Source: Flavobacterium sp. JAS
Lineage (GTDB): Bacteria; Bacteroidota; Bacteroidia; Flavobacteriales; Flavobacteriaceae
NCBI RefSeq assembly: GCF_020991455.1
Contig: NZ_JAJMOX010000018.1
Span: 1 to 63,860 of the forward strand
DNA: 63,860 nt
Direction of reading: 5' to 3'
The notes under the pieces are model-generated. The model made no database searches. It saw only the letters and a list, made by a program, of their open reading frames with translations, and was not told where the DNA came from. Both the position numbers and the translations under genes were made by a program. This document shows positions 1 to 8,036 of the stretch, in pieces (position 1 is the stretch's first letter; the number at the start of each line of letters is the position of its first letter).

Positions 1-1401
1 ATTTACAGAAGTGGAAGAAGTAATGCTTCCGCTATTGGCTGAAGAAGAACAGAAATCATGACCCGTTAGTATCAAGGCTGTTGGAAAATTCCCAACAGTA
101 AGAGTAGCTGAGTCACTATTTACTGGAGTACAACTACCACTTGTTAAAACTGCACGATACAAGTTACCGCTCATTGAGACAGTTACACCATTTAATGTTA
201 ATGTTGCATTTGTTTCGGTTGCAAGGTCACCCCAATTTGCACCTCCGTTTGTACTAACCTGCCATTGTATCGTAGGAGCAGGATTGCCTCCAGTATATGA
301 AACTGAAAACGATGCGTTTTCTCCAACACATTTTGTTTGATTAGAAGGTTGAGAAGTTATTGTGGGCGCAACACAACATACTCCCGCCGTTATTCCAGAC
401 TTAATTTCAGAATCTGAATTTTGAGGACTGGAGGAGTCCGTCACCGTTAGTCTTATATAATATGGATTGTTATTTCCAGGTGAAAATTGTGGATTTATTT
501 CTGTAGAAAATTGTGTCCAACTAGACCCATCTGTTGAATACTCCCAAACATAAGAATAACTATTATTACCTCCCGTTGTAGTACTTGCAAAGCTTATTGT
601 TCCAAATGCAGTTCCTCCTGGACAACTAGCTTGAGAAGTAAAGTTTGTAACTAACGGAGTAATAATAATAAAATCAGGGTATGTTTTACACTTGGATGTA
701 GTGGCTCCAGAACAATCAACCGTACATGTAGTACCACTAGCACTATTCCAACCCGTGAATGCGTTAGTCAACATAAGAGCGTCGCCGCATGTCCAACTAA
801 AAGGAGTTGGATCGACAGCAATTGTGGTAACATGGGAGTCAACTGGTATATCAAAACAATATGCAAAATTCGTAGTAATGCCACTAGAAGAAGATATGGT
901 TCCAGTCAAATAGATACCGCTTCTAGATGAACTAGTAGTATTAGTTATACTTACGGCGAGATATACATTTACAAGACTACCGGGAGATGAGCAGGATGCT
1001 GTAGTCAAAGGAGTTCCAGCTAAATCAGACGCAAGATAAATTTTATTAAGGGTAAAATCTCCAGAAACACAATTAGTTCCCCAACAAGCTCTGGTTAGTG
1101 GTGCTGGATCAGCTGTAGTTATTTGACCAGATGCAGTTAGAGATAAAATACTAAAAAACAGTAAATAGAAATTACGATTAAATACTTTTACAAATCCTAA
1201 ACTATTATATAATAAAAAAAACGTTGCAAAAAAAGCTAAAGCCTTTACCTTTATTTTACCTAATTCTTTGAAAGATTCAAGAATGCCATAATCCTCCAAT
1301 TTTAAAAATCTTAATCTAAAAACCCTGTTTTTCGGCAAAAAACTATCTCTTATTTTGTTTGATAAAACCCCGAAAAACGTCAGAAGTATATTATTTTCCA
1401 T
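1..1401 (-). CDS. Large secreted PKD/Ig-like adhesin, N-terminal part (runs off left edge)
   Basis: The minus frame is open from an ATG at 1401 to base 1 (467 codons) with no stop, so the gene continues beyond the window. A hydrophobic signal segment ending in TASGQ lies about 75-95 residues in, preceded by an unusually long basic N-terminus starting MENNILLTFFGV. The mature part is rich in Ser, Thr, Gly and Asn with spaced cysteines. An Ig-like module around residues 345-440 contains TITSQPSNQT and IQWQVSTNGG, typical of flavobacterial surface adhesins and SprB-like proteins. By family such proteins are usually exported by the type IX system through a C-terminal domain, which is not visible here. 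An alternative start further in cannot be excluded. Family assignment is good; ligand and role in gliding or attachment are unknown. Confidence 0.82.
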   Translation of the reverse strand, partial: MENNILLTFFGVLSNKIRDSFLPKNRVFRLRFLKLEDYGILESFKELGKIKVKALAFFATFFLLYNSLGFVKVFNRNFYLLFFSILSLTASGQITTADPAPLTRACWGTNCVSGDFTLNKIYLASDLAGTPLTTASCSSPGSLVNVYLAVSITNTTSSSRSGIYLTGTISSSSGITTNFAYCFDIPVDSHVTTIAVDPTPFSWTCGDALMLTNAFTGWNSASGTTCTVDCSGATTSKCKTYPDFIIITPLVTNFTSQASCPGGTAFGTISFASTTTGGNNSYSYVWEYSTDGSSWTQFSTEINPQFSPGNNNPYYIRLTVTDSSSPQNSDSEIKSGITAGVCCVAPTITSQPSNQTKCVGENASFSVSYTGGNPAPTIQWQVSTNGGANWGDLATETNATLTLNGVTVSMSGNLYRAVLTSGSCTPVNSDSATLTVGNFPTALILTGHDFCSSSANSGSITSSTSVN

Positions 1402-1443
1402 AATAATAAAGTTTTAAAACCATAATTATTAAGAAGTAGGAAA

Positions 1444-1739
1444 TTAGCAGACTGAGAAGGAAATCTTAGAGATAAACGCAACACCTTCACAAATAAATTC
1501 ATGAAGTACTCCATCATCAAAAGGATATTTTATTTTGGGGGAATAAACAAACTTTTATCAACCAAATGAGGGCTTTAAAAAGATAAAAACCTTACTTTAA
1601 AATTAATAAATAAGTACATGTAGGAAAAAGCAGCAAGCTTACTGATCTGAGGCACTAAAACTTACTGTAAAACAACACCTTCATCAATAAATTCATGAAG
1701 AACGCCATCGTCAAAAGGATATTCTATTGTGGGGAGCAA
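1444..1739 (-). repeat. Duplicated micro-ORF segment (two copies about 190 bp apart)
   Basis: Two copies of a roughly 55-bp segment (about 1479-1536 and 1671-1727) lie upstream of the left adhesin. On the minus strand both read YPFDDGVLHEFI and then EGV before a nearby stop (1662-1664 and 1444-1446). Most differences fall in third codon positions (GAT/GAC, GGA/GGC, GTA/GTT), so the segment looks as if it was once coding. Neither copy has a convincing ATG; the 1662-1739 copy could start at TTG for a 25-residue peptide. I do not recognise the peptide. The rest of 1402-2060 is very AT-rich with nothing else I can support. Confidence 0.5.
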
Positions 1740-2060
1740 TAACTAAATTATTTTTTTACCAGTCCACTATTTTACAAAATAGCTTTAAATTTAATTATTA
1801 ATTTTTGTATATCAAAGTTAATCAACTCGCTAGATATTCTTAGAAAAACAATAACAAACCTGATAAAAAACAGATATATCCGATAAAAAACATACTAATT
1901 CAGAAATTATTGTTTTTTTTTATTCAACCTTATATATACGATTAAACATGGCCTTACTTTTTACAAATATTCTTAAAAACTATGAACAAAAACCATGTAA
2001 ACAGATAGAAATGTCGTACAGAAAATATTAAAGTAGCCGTTAAAAATACATTTTCAGGCA

Positions 2061-2248
2061 TTAGGCCACAATCACTCCTCTAATCTTCATTATTTCTTCA
2101 ACATCCCGGTAACTAAGTGTAAATCTTAATTTGAAATATACCGCCTGAAGAATAATAGATTTTGGATAACAATAACCTTTGATATTCATTATTTTTTGAA
2201 TTAAAAAAAAAGGCAAAGGTAAAATTTAACTCCAGATGCGATAGAACC
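2061..2248 (-). mobile_element. IS6-family insertion sequence remnant (terminal repeat plus transposase N-terminus)
   Basis: Read on the minus strand, the segment starts at 2248 with an IS6-like terminus (GGTTCTATCGCATCTG), followed about 60 bp later by an ATG at 2189 and 42 codons ending in a stop at 2061. The peptide contains YPKSIILQAVYFKLRF and LSYRDVEEIMKIRGV. It matches the N-terminal pattern of IS6-type transposases, where the helix-turn-helix motif S-Y-R-D/E-v-e-E-i-m precedes DHSTI and a DDE core. The frame ends just where DHxTI should begin, and the DDE domain and right end are gone, so this is a dead fragment. Confidence 0.72.
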
Positions 2249-2253
2249 AAAAA

Positions 2254-2279
2254 AATAACCACTTGATCAAGTGGTTATT
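2254..2279 (-). terminator. Rho-independent terminator of the MBL hydrolase gene
   Basis: A perfect inverted repeat (AATAACCACTTGA / TCAAGTGGTTATT) is flanked by A-runs on the left and T-runs on the right, so it could work in both directions. It lies 23 bp past the stop of the minus-strand hydrolase gene. Confidence 0.75.
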
Positions 2280-2301
2280 TTTTTTAAACAATTTAAAAAG
2301 G

Positions 2302-3054
2302 TTATAATTCTAAAATTTCTCCGTCTTTTAAACGACGAATAATGATTTCCTGATCCTTGCCTGAATTATCCAAAGCATTTTCAATATCAGGAAACTGTTT
2401 ATATAATGGTGGATTAAAAAACTGGGCATAATGCATTGGAATTAATTGTTTTGACCCCAAAATGCGTGTCGCACTTACGGCCTGCACCGGAGTCATTGTT
2501 CCGAACATTTCAATTGCCGGAGTGACTTGCGGAACTGCTCCTACTACTCCGTTTACTGGCAAAAATGTAGCATCAAATGGTCCATATTTTTTAGCAACCT
2601 GCCACCAATAGCCATGCCAGTTGGTATCACCACCATGAAAAATTGTGTTTTTACCATCGCTGATTACATAAGAAATCTGATCATCACCAATCCAGTCTAC
2701 AGCAGGAACAGCCGTAATTGTAAAATCACCTATGATAAAAGTTTCATGCAATTTGGCAATTTTTGCTCCAATATTAATTTTTAAAGCTTCAAGATAAACA
2801 GGTTCAGGCCCCCAAAGTTCTCCATTGTTTGATAAAAGTTCTTTTAAAAAGGGTTTATCAAAATGATCCTGATGAATGTGTGTAATCAGAGCATGCGCTT
2901 TTCCTGTTTTAGGTTCAGGAACAGGAAATATTGGGAATTTTGGTGTTCCTAAAAACGGCTCCATATTAGCAACATTTTGCAAAGGATCAATATACAATGT
3001 TGTTGTAGGGCTCTCTATCATTAAGCCGGCCCAGGAAAGTCTTGTAATTTTCAT
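2302..3054 (-). CDS. MBL-fold metal-dependent hydrolase
   Basis: Encodes about 250 residues of metallo-beta-lactamase fold, UlaG-like type. The zinc signature THIHQDHFD (HxHxDH) is near residue 75, the next metal-ligand regions are seen as HGGDTNWHGY and PVNGVVG, and a late histidine occurs in IPMHYAQFFNP. No signal peptide is seen, so it is probably cytoplasmic. I chose the ATG at 3054 (MKITRLSWAG) because family members begin there; an upstream in-frame ATG at 3120 would add 22 residues without homology and overlaps the inverted repeat at 3097. The gene stands alone with its own terminator. The substrate cannot be told from sequence; members include lactonases and nucleases as well as uncharacterised hydrolases. 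Confidence 0.85.
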   Translation of the reverse strand: MKITRLSWAGLMIESPTTTLYIDPLQNVANMEPFLGTPKFPIFPVPEPKTGKAHALITHIHQDHFDKPFLKELLSNNGELWGPEPVYLEALKINIGAKIAKLHETFIIGDFTITAVPAVDWIGDDQISYVISDGKNTIFHGGDTNWHGYWWQVAKKYGPFDATFLPVNGVVGAVPQVTPAIEMFGTMTPVQAVSATRILGSKQLIPMHYAQFFNPPLYKQFPDIENALDNSGKDQEIIIRRLKDGEILEL

Positions 3055-3096
3055 TTGAATAAAATTTAAAAGTTTTTTATCTAATTCAAAGTAAAG

Positions 3097-3259
3097 GCAA
3101 ATGTCTCTGACTTTGTGCAATTTTTTTTGTTCCGTAGAAATTATAAACCTGATAGAAGTCTCCCGACTTTTTTCTGTTAGTTCTTATTGTTATCTTAGAT
3201 TTTTTTACATTCAGGAAAAATATTCTAAGAAAATTAGTTTTAAAGTCAGAGACATTTGC
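3097..3259. repeat. 18-bp perfect inverted repeat bounding a 163-bp segment
   Basis: GCAAATGTCTCTGACTTT at 3097-3114 is exactly reverse-complementary to 3242-3259. The 127 bp between carry no gene. It could be a small non-autonomous element or a pair of regulatory sites; there is no obvious target duplication. Confidence 0.5.
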
Positions 3260-3300
3260 AGCTTTTCATGAGAACACTTCGGAGAACGCGGGCTTTTTAT

Positions 3301-3842
3301 TTAGTCATTTTTCAATTTCGAGTAAATATCTATACTTAAATATTTCCCTTCTTTTATTTCACAATCTCGCATTGTCCCTTCAAATTTGAAGTTAAGTCTT
3401 TCTACAGCTTTTTTACAGTTTATATTTTCACTATCAACAAATCCTTCAATTCTATATTTAAGTCGAGTTTGTTAAATCCGTAATCACACATCAAAGGAAA
3501 CGCCTCTTGCATAAAACCTTGTCTCCAAAATTCGGGTAATAGCCAAAATCCAATTTCGGCTTTTTTATGTTCTTTATTCAAGTTATTAAATCCTCCTGCT
3601 CCATAAAAAATACTATTGTCAAGAGAACAAATAGCCCACCAAATTCCCGTCTCATTTTGTTCCAAATTTCTATACCAAATCATTTGCTCTTCAGTAGCTT
3701 CTAAAGAGTCGAAACTAATTCCATAATATTTAATTACTTTAGGATTTGAAAGCCCTTTATAAATATTTTGAATGTCGGCTGGTGTTATTTGTCTAAATAT
3801 AAGTCTTTGCGTTTTTAAGGATGGGAAATAAAGTGATTCCAT
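3301..3842 (-). pseudogene. GNAT acetyltransferase, frameshifted near the C-terminus
   Basis: The ATG at 3842 opens a RimJ/RimL-like GNAT reading frame (TQRLIFRQITPADIQNIY, EIGFWLLPEFWRQGFMQEA). It runs cleanly to about 3450, then leaves the family sequence and stops at 3420. In another frame the expected GNAT tail continues at once (RIEGFVDSENINCKKAVERL, then FEGTMRDCEIKEGKY) to a stop at 3301. A two-base AT excess in TTAAATATAGAATT would explain the break. The full protein would be about 180 residues, usual for the family. Either the gene is inactivated or the base call is wrong. It lies beside an attC-like half element at 3880-3932 in the same orientation as the cassette genes at 43547-46665. 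Confidence 0.78.
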
Positions 3843-3879
3843 TTTTAAGTTTCTTGTTTTTGTGCGGCTTGTATTAGCC

Positions 3880-3932
3880 TAACAGCTAACGTTCTGACTA
3901 AATTAAGACTATTATGACAATTTGCAAAATCA
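3880..3932. repeat. Left half of an attC-like repeat element
   Basis: GCTAACGTTCTG, then ACTAAATTAAG and TTTGCAAAATCAT, match in order the left half of the elements at 44551-44688 and 45928-46054. The right half with TGTAGTGGC is not recognisable. It sits just upstream of the acetyltransferase pseudogene, as the array elements do relative to their genes. Confidence 0.5.
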
Positions 3933-3991
3933 TAATAAATATAAAATAACCATTCCACTTAGTAAATTCAGTATTTTGATATATAAGAATC

Positions 3992-4570
3992 TTATTTCAA
4001 TAACATTCTTTCCGTAATTGTTCTATTTGAGGAAGTTTCAATTCCGGTAACTTCGGCATACTTTACATTTGGCAACCAAAAAGAACCTCCTTCAATGCGC
4101 ACAAATATTTTTTCTACTTGTATTCTTTTCTGATTTACACTTACAAAAACATGATATTTTTGATCTGAATCTATCTTTTTCAAGGTTAAGGGTAGCTTTT
4201 TATACGATACAAATTGAAGCTCAAACTCCTCATTATTTAGGGTTTTACTTTCTATTCCGTATGCGAATTTGCGTTGCATATAATTCAAATCTTTTTTTTC
4301 TCCTTTCTCTGCATATCGAATCCAATAGGCTTTTATAGGATTGCTTTTGTCTATTTTTCCATTTTCCTGGTAGTTTATGGCATAAATAGCCGTGTTTATA
4401 TTTGGGTCGCGCTGAATGTAAAATAGCATATTATCTATATTCTTAGGCGTTGGGAAATTTAATGGTGACGGATTTTTGGATTGTGCCAATAGATTCCCAG
4501 AAATTATATTTACTAAGATCGTTATAACGATTAGTGATTTTTTAAAATATTTAAATGATAATTTATTCAT
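3992..4570 (-). CDS. DUF4833 domain-containing secreted protein
   Basis: 192 residues. The N-terminus has a basic stretch (MNKLSFKYFKKS), a hydrophobic core and a likely cleavage at LLAQ-S, so export to the periplasm is expected. The mature domain (FYIQRDPNINTAIYAINY, IKAYWIRYAEKG, MQRKFAYGI) matches the DUF4833 pattern as I recall it. No catalytic residues are evident and the function is unknown. It is the last minus-strand gene after GtrA and CDP-alcohol phosphatidyltransferase, separated from them by a 143-bp palindromic element, so co-transcription is uncertain. A role in envelope lipid or glycan metabolism is only inferred from the neighbours. Confidence 0.75.
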   Translation of the reverse strand: MNKLSFKYFKKSLIVITILVNIISGNLLAQSKNPSPLNFPTPKNIDNMLFYIQRDPNINTAIYAINYQENGKIDKSNPIKAYWIRYAEKGEKKDLNYMQRKFAYGIESKTLNNEEFELQFVSYKKLPLTLKKIDSDQKYHVFVSVNQKRIQVEKIFVRIEGGSFWLPNVKYAEVTGIETSSNRTITERMLLK

Positions 4571-4607
4571 AAGCGAAATTCTTATATAACTCGTTGGTTT
4601 AGATTAT

Positions 4608-4750
4608 TTTAACACATAGAGACATAGATTTAGAACGCTTAAAAAAGGCGTTTCACTTGTTTAAAACAAACATAGCTATGTGTAAAGAAACTAGTTTCTT
4701 TTTTTTATATTCTTTTTACGCATCTAAAACCTATGTCTCTATGTGTTAAA
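4608..4750. repeat. MITE-like element with 20-bp perfect terminal inverted repeats
   Basis: TTTAACACATAGAGACATAG (4608-4627) is the exact reverse complement of 4731-4750. The inside holds a second small palindrome, AAGAAACTAGTTTCTT, and no ORF. It could form a long stem in RNA and might end or stabilise the transcript between the GtrA gene and the DUF4833 gene. Similar palindromes are, as I recall, common in Flavobacterium genomes; copy number cannot be checked here. Confidence 0.65.
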
Positions 4751-4780
4751 TTACTTTTTTTTTGAATTACACTCAATGGA

Positions 4781-5212
4781 TTAATTTGATTCGGTTACAT
4801 TGTGTTTATCGTTTGCTCTAAAAACCCAATATTTAATTAGTGGATAATTAAATCCATAAGAAACAAAACTATCCGTGATTAATCTTCCGATTCTATAATC
4901 AATTTGAAATACTTTCTGCAAAATAAGTGTACCAAATGATTTTAAGGAAATGCTTCCCAATACAACTAACGCAAATTTGAAAAGCTGACGATTGATGTGG
5001 TTGCTATAACCACATTGATTTTTAAATACCCAAAATCTATTGATGCTAAAATTGATAATTGCGCCAACAGTTCCGGAGATTAGAATAGAAAAGGTAAAAT
5101 GCAATTTGAATACTTCTGTTAATAAAACCATTAAGCCATAATCGGTAATTCCACCTACAAATGCCGCAACTTGTGCCCGTAGAAAAGTAAAAATGGATTT
5201 TTTACTGAACAT
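4781..5212 (-). CDS. GtrA family membrane protein
   Basis: 143 residues with four predicted membrane segments and the GtrA pattern: RAQVAAFVGGITDYG near the N-terminus and GAIINFSINRFWVFKN in the middle (NF..NR.WVF is the hallmark), with a C-terminal FNYPLIKYWVF. GtrA proteins are thought to help move or use polyprenyl-linked sugars, or to partner glycosyltransferases, in the inner membrane. It starts one base after the stop of the CDP-alcohol phosphatidyltransferase, so it is the downstream member of that operon. The flipped substrate is unknown. Confidence 0.85.
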   Translation of the reverse strand: MFSKKSIFTFLRAQVAAFVGGITDYGLMVLLTEVFKLHFTFSILISGTVGAIINFSINRFWVFKNQCGYSNHINRQLFKFALVVLGSISLKSFGTLILQKVFQIDYRIGRLITDSFVSYGFNYPLIKYWVFRANDKHNVTESN

Positions 5213-5213
5213 A

Positions 5214-5900
5214 TCAGTCTTGGTTTTTATCTTTTAAATCGCCCAACTTTAAAAGTTTTAAGCTATCTATAGTATTAATTATAAATAAAATAACAGTGAT
5301 TAAGCCAGCCAAATATGTAATTGATCCCTGAACTAAAACCTCTATGATTAAAATTAATGCAATAATAAATCTAAGTTCTGTTGGGCCAACAAAGCCAGAA
5401 TCTATACTGTATTCATTTGTAATTTTGTAGCGTAACTGGCTGATGATTATAGACCAGCCATACAATGCGACAAAAGCAAAGGCTACTATTTGTGTGCCAT
5501 TTTTAGCATAAATGTAGTAGCCTAAGCCTATAAGTACAATACCTATCCAATCGGCAATAATATCGAGTGCAAAACCATACCAACGGCGTGGAATATTTCT
5601 ATAATAAGCCAATCTTCCGTCTAAGGAATCGCCTAACCAATTTATAGACAAACCGATAATACCCAAAAGCAAATACCAGTTTACTAAATAATTACCTAAA
5701 ACAAAAGCTAAAAAAACAAATCCCGAACCAAGTATCCCCATTAAGGTGAGTAAGTTTGGCGAAATAAATTTAGGTACTTTTGGAAGCAAAAATACAATCG
5801 TTGACTGTTCTGCTCTTTTTAAAATATTAGTACGTTTACGGTCAGAAAATGTTCGTTGTACAATTGCACTATGATCTTCAACCTGTGTTTCTTTTCCCAT
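5214..5900 (-). CDS. CDP-alcohol phosphatidyltransferase family protein
   Basis: 228 residues with about six membrane segments. The family signature D-x2-D-G-x2-A-(R)-x8-G-x3-D-x3-D is visible as GDSLDGRLAYYRN followed by GFALDIIAD, around residues 85-115, with the usual Arg after DGxxA replaced by Tyr in this reading (LAYYRN). Such enzymes join a CDP-activated lipid to an alcohol in the inner membrane (phospholipid headgroup synthesis). Its ATG overlaps the stop of the preceding small ORF (TAATG) and its stop lies 1 bp from the GtrA start, so all are probably translated from one mRNA. The acceptor alcohol cannot be deduced. Confidence 0.85.
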   Translation of the reverse strand: MGKETQVEDHSAIVQRTFSDRKRTNILKRAEQSTIVFLLPKVPKFISPNLLTLMGILGSGFVFLAFVLGNYLVNWYLLLGIIGLSINWLGDSLDGRLAYYRNIPRRWYGFALDIIADWIGIVLIGLGYYIYAKNGTQIVAFAFVALYGWSIIISQLRYKITNEYSIDSGFVGPTELRFIIALILIIEVLVQGSITYLAGLITVILFIINTIDSLKLLKLGDLKDKNQD

Positions 5901-6052
5901 TAATAGCGCAATATTTGTAAACCTGATAGTACAGCCAGTTCTACTTTTATAATTTTAAATTTTATTTTTCTTTGCGTATTTTTAAAAAAATCGGTGGTTC
6001 TTTTTAGCTTACCTGATCTAACCAGATAACTAAATGCGAGGACAATCAGCAT
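5900..6052 (-). CDS. Small coupled ORF, 50 residues, unknown
   Basis: Starts at ATG 6052, one base after the stop of the PhyH gene, and ends with TAA overlapping the ATG of the phosphatidyltransferase (TAATG). The peptide begins with a short hydrophobic stretch (MLIVLAFSYLVRSG) and continues strongly basic (KKR-rich). The exact packing between two co-directional genes argues for translation, at least as a coupling device. I do not recognise any family. It could instead be a chance frame in a short spacer. Confidence 0.4.
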   Translation of the reverse strand: MLIVLAFSYLVRSGKLKRTTDFFKNTQRKIKFKIIKVELAVLSGLQILRY

Positions 6053-6053
6053 A

Positions 6054-6860
6054 TTATTTAACAATACCTGCAAAACGTTGATAGAAAACAGTTGGACTAT
6101 TCTCATTTTTAGGAGCATATTTTCCTGCTATAATTGGAATATAAATAACTCTCCTTCTACTCTCTTCACCACGGATAGATGATTCTGCAACTCTGTGCCA
6201 CAAACGGCCATCATGAATAGTTAAATCTCCAGCTTCCGGATTAATGGAAACCTCTTGTGGATCGGCTTTATTATCTAAAAAGTATTTTTTACGAAAAAGC
6301 ATTTGATAAACACTTTGCTTGTGAGTACCCGGAATGATTTTAAGACCGCCGTTTTCGGGTTGTAAAGTGCTTAAGTGGATACCCACATTTAGCATCGGGT
6401 TTAATTTTGCACCATAAAAAATATCTCTCAAACCATCTGTATGCCAGCCCATTTTAGTAAACTTACTTTCTGGCCCATTGATATAATGATTGAAAACCAT
6501 TCCGTCTTTTTCTTCAGTACCTAATCTTGCACCCTCGCCTGCCAATGGTAGTAATCCATTAAATCTTGGATCAAGTAAAAGACCGCTTAAAGTTTGATGA
6601 TGTTGATTGATAAAAGCAAAACGTTGTACAATAGGAGAACCATCTAAATCTTTTCCATATTTAATTGGAACACCATTTACTTTTTGAAGATCATTGTCAA
6701 TCCATTTTTGCTGCACTTGTTTTGACGCATCAATAATCGATGAAACAGCTTCCGGATTTATAAATTTTTTGAAATGGATGAAACCATGTTCGTTAAAAAA
6801 CGCAATTTGCTCATTAGTTAATTGCTCAGTAAGGGTAAAGGTTTTATAAGAAGATACCAT
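6054..6860 (-). CDS. Phytanoyl-CoA dioxygenase (PhyH) family protein
   Basis: 268 residues of the Fe(II)/2-oxoglutarate dioxygenase fold. Iron ligands are visible as GWHTDGL (HxD) near residue 147 and WHRVAESS (distal His) near residue 221, with a following Arg pair (GEESRRRVIY) suited to 2-oxoglutarate binding. The N-terminal FNEHGFIHFKKFI is typical of PhyH proteins. It would hydroxylate a small molecule or lipid in the cytoplasm. It is the promoter-proximal gene of a minus-strand group with the small ORF, CDP-alcohol phosphatidyltransferase and GtrA, which suggests (inference) a lipid headgroup or tail modification pathway. Substrate unknown. Confidence 0.85.
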   Translation of the reverse strand: MVSSYKTFTLTEQLTNEQIAFFNEHGFIHFKKFINPEAVSSIIDASKQVQQKWIDNDLQKVNGVPIKYGKDLDGSPIVQRFAFINQHHQTLSGLLLDPRFNGLLPLAGEGARLGTEEKDGMVFNHYINGPESKFTKMGWHTDGLRDIFYGAKLNPMLNVGIHLSTLQPENGGLKIIPGTHKQSVYQMLFRKKYFLDNKADPQEVSINPEAGDLTIHDGRLWHRVAESSIRGEESRRRVIYIPIIAGKYAPKNENSPTVFYQRFAGIVK

Positions 6861-7084
6861 GATAATATAGATTTAAAAAATGAAAGAATAATAGTTTGAA
6901 TTTTATCTAAAAGACAGCAACAACAGCAATATAATAGCATGTTTGAGTGCATTCGACCTTTAGGAAAATTAAACATATTTTTTCTTTTATTTGACATACC
7001 CTATAGAATTAGTAGAATTTAATACAAACATAATATAATTTTTCTTTTGCAAAGAATATTTTTTTTATTTTTTTTTCGAAAAAA

Positions 7085-7873
7085 TTAAATTTTATAAATT
7101 CCAGCTGCAGTTTTTTCGATAAATGCCTTTGGTAGTATACGATTGGCATAAACCGAAATGATATTTGTAAAACCCGGAATAACTTCTGATTTTTTGTTGA
7201 ACATGGCTTTTACTGCAATTTTTGCAACTTCATCAGGCTGCATATTAAACTTTTCAGCCATTTTGCTAAAAGCGCTTAAACCAGCTCTTGCAGCAAAACC
7301 AGTATCAACCGGGCCCGGACTAAAACAGGTAACTGAAATTGAAGTTTGGGCAAGTTCGAAACGCAAGGCACGGGTAAACGATAAAACAAAAGCCTTTGTA
7401 GCTGAATAAACAGCTAGCGTAGGTACAGCCTGGTATGCAGCAGTACTCGATATATTTAAAATGTAGGCTTGTTTTTCTTGTGAAAGTATGGGTATTAATA
7501 AATGCGAAAGTTCTACAACTACATTCATGTTAAGTTGCATCATGCCCAGCTGATCGGTTAGGGAAGACTGGCTGAAATCGCCCCACACCCCATAACCAGC
7601 ATTGTTAACTAAAATGCCAACCGGATAGTTATTCCTTTTTATCCAATCGGTTACTTTTAGCGATGCATCATTTGTCGAAAGATCAATTGATAAAATAAAA
7701 GCGTTGATGCCGTATTTAACTTGAAGATCATCAGATAGTGTTTTTAATTCCTCGTTACTTCTTGCAACAAGCAATAATGGATAACCTTGTTTAGCCAATT
7801 CATAAGCAATAGCTTTTCCAATGCCTTTGCTGGCGCCAGTTATTAAGGCATACGGTTTAGTTTTTTCGCTCAT
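7085..7873 (-). CDS. SDR family NAD(P)-dependent oxidoreductase
   Basis: 262 residues, classical short-chain dehydrogenase length. The cofactor motif TGASKGIGKAIA lies at residues 12-23, NNAGYG near 90, and the catalytic Ser plus YSATKAF (YxxxK) near 140-160. The C-terminal region (MFNKKSEVIPGF) resembles DltE/YqjQ-type SDRs. No signal or membrane segment is seen. It is separated from the PhyH operon by about 220 bp of AT-rich DNA and so is probably a separate transcript. Substrate cannot be assigned. Confidence 0.88.
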   Translation of the reverse strand: MSEKTKPYALITGASKGIGKAIAYELAKQGYPLLLVARSNEELKTLSDDLQVKYGINAFILSIDLSTNDASLKVTDWIKRNNYPVGILVNNAGYGVWGDFSQSSLTDQLGMMQLNMNVVVELSHLLIPILSQEKQAYILNISSTAAYQAVPTLAVYSATKAFVLSFTRALRFELAQTSISVTCFSPGPVDTGFAARAGLSAFSKMAEKFNMQPDEVAKIAVKAMFNKKSEVIPGFTNIISVYANRILPKAFIEKTAAGIYKI

Positions 7874-8036
7874 TTTATTAATTTAATCATCAAATATAAA
7901 GATTAATTGTAAACCGTTGGGTGTGCAACGTACATAATGGTTATCCTCTTCCACCCTATCCTCAGGGATTTATTGCATTCTGCATCCTTTAAGCAGGCAG
8001 GTTGTTGCCTAAGCTAATTATCCAACCCTAATTACT

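Noticed and set aside
692..913. 73-codon plus-strand open frame
   Set aside because: It is antisense to the continuous adhesin frame and reflects its Thr/Ser/Gly codon bias.
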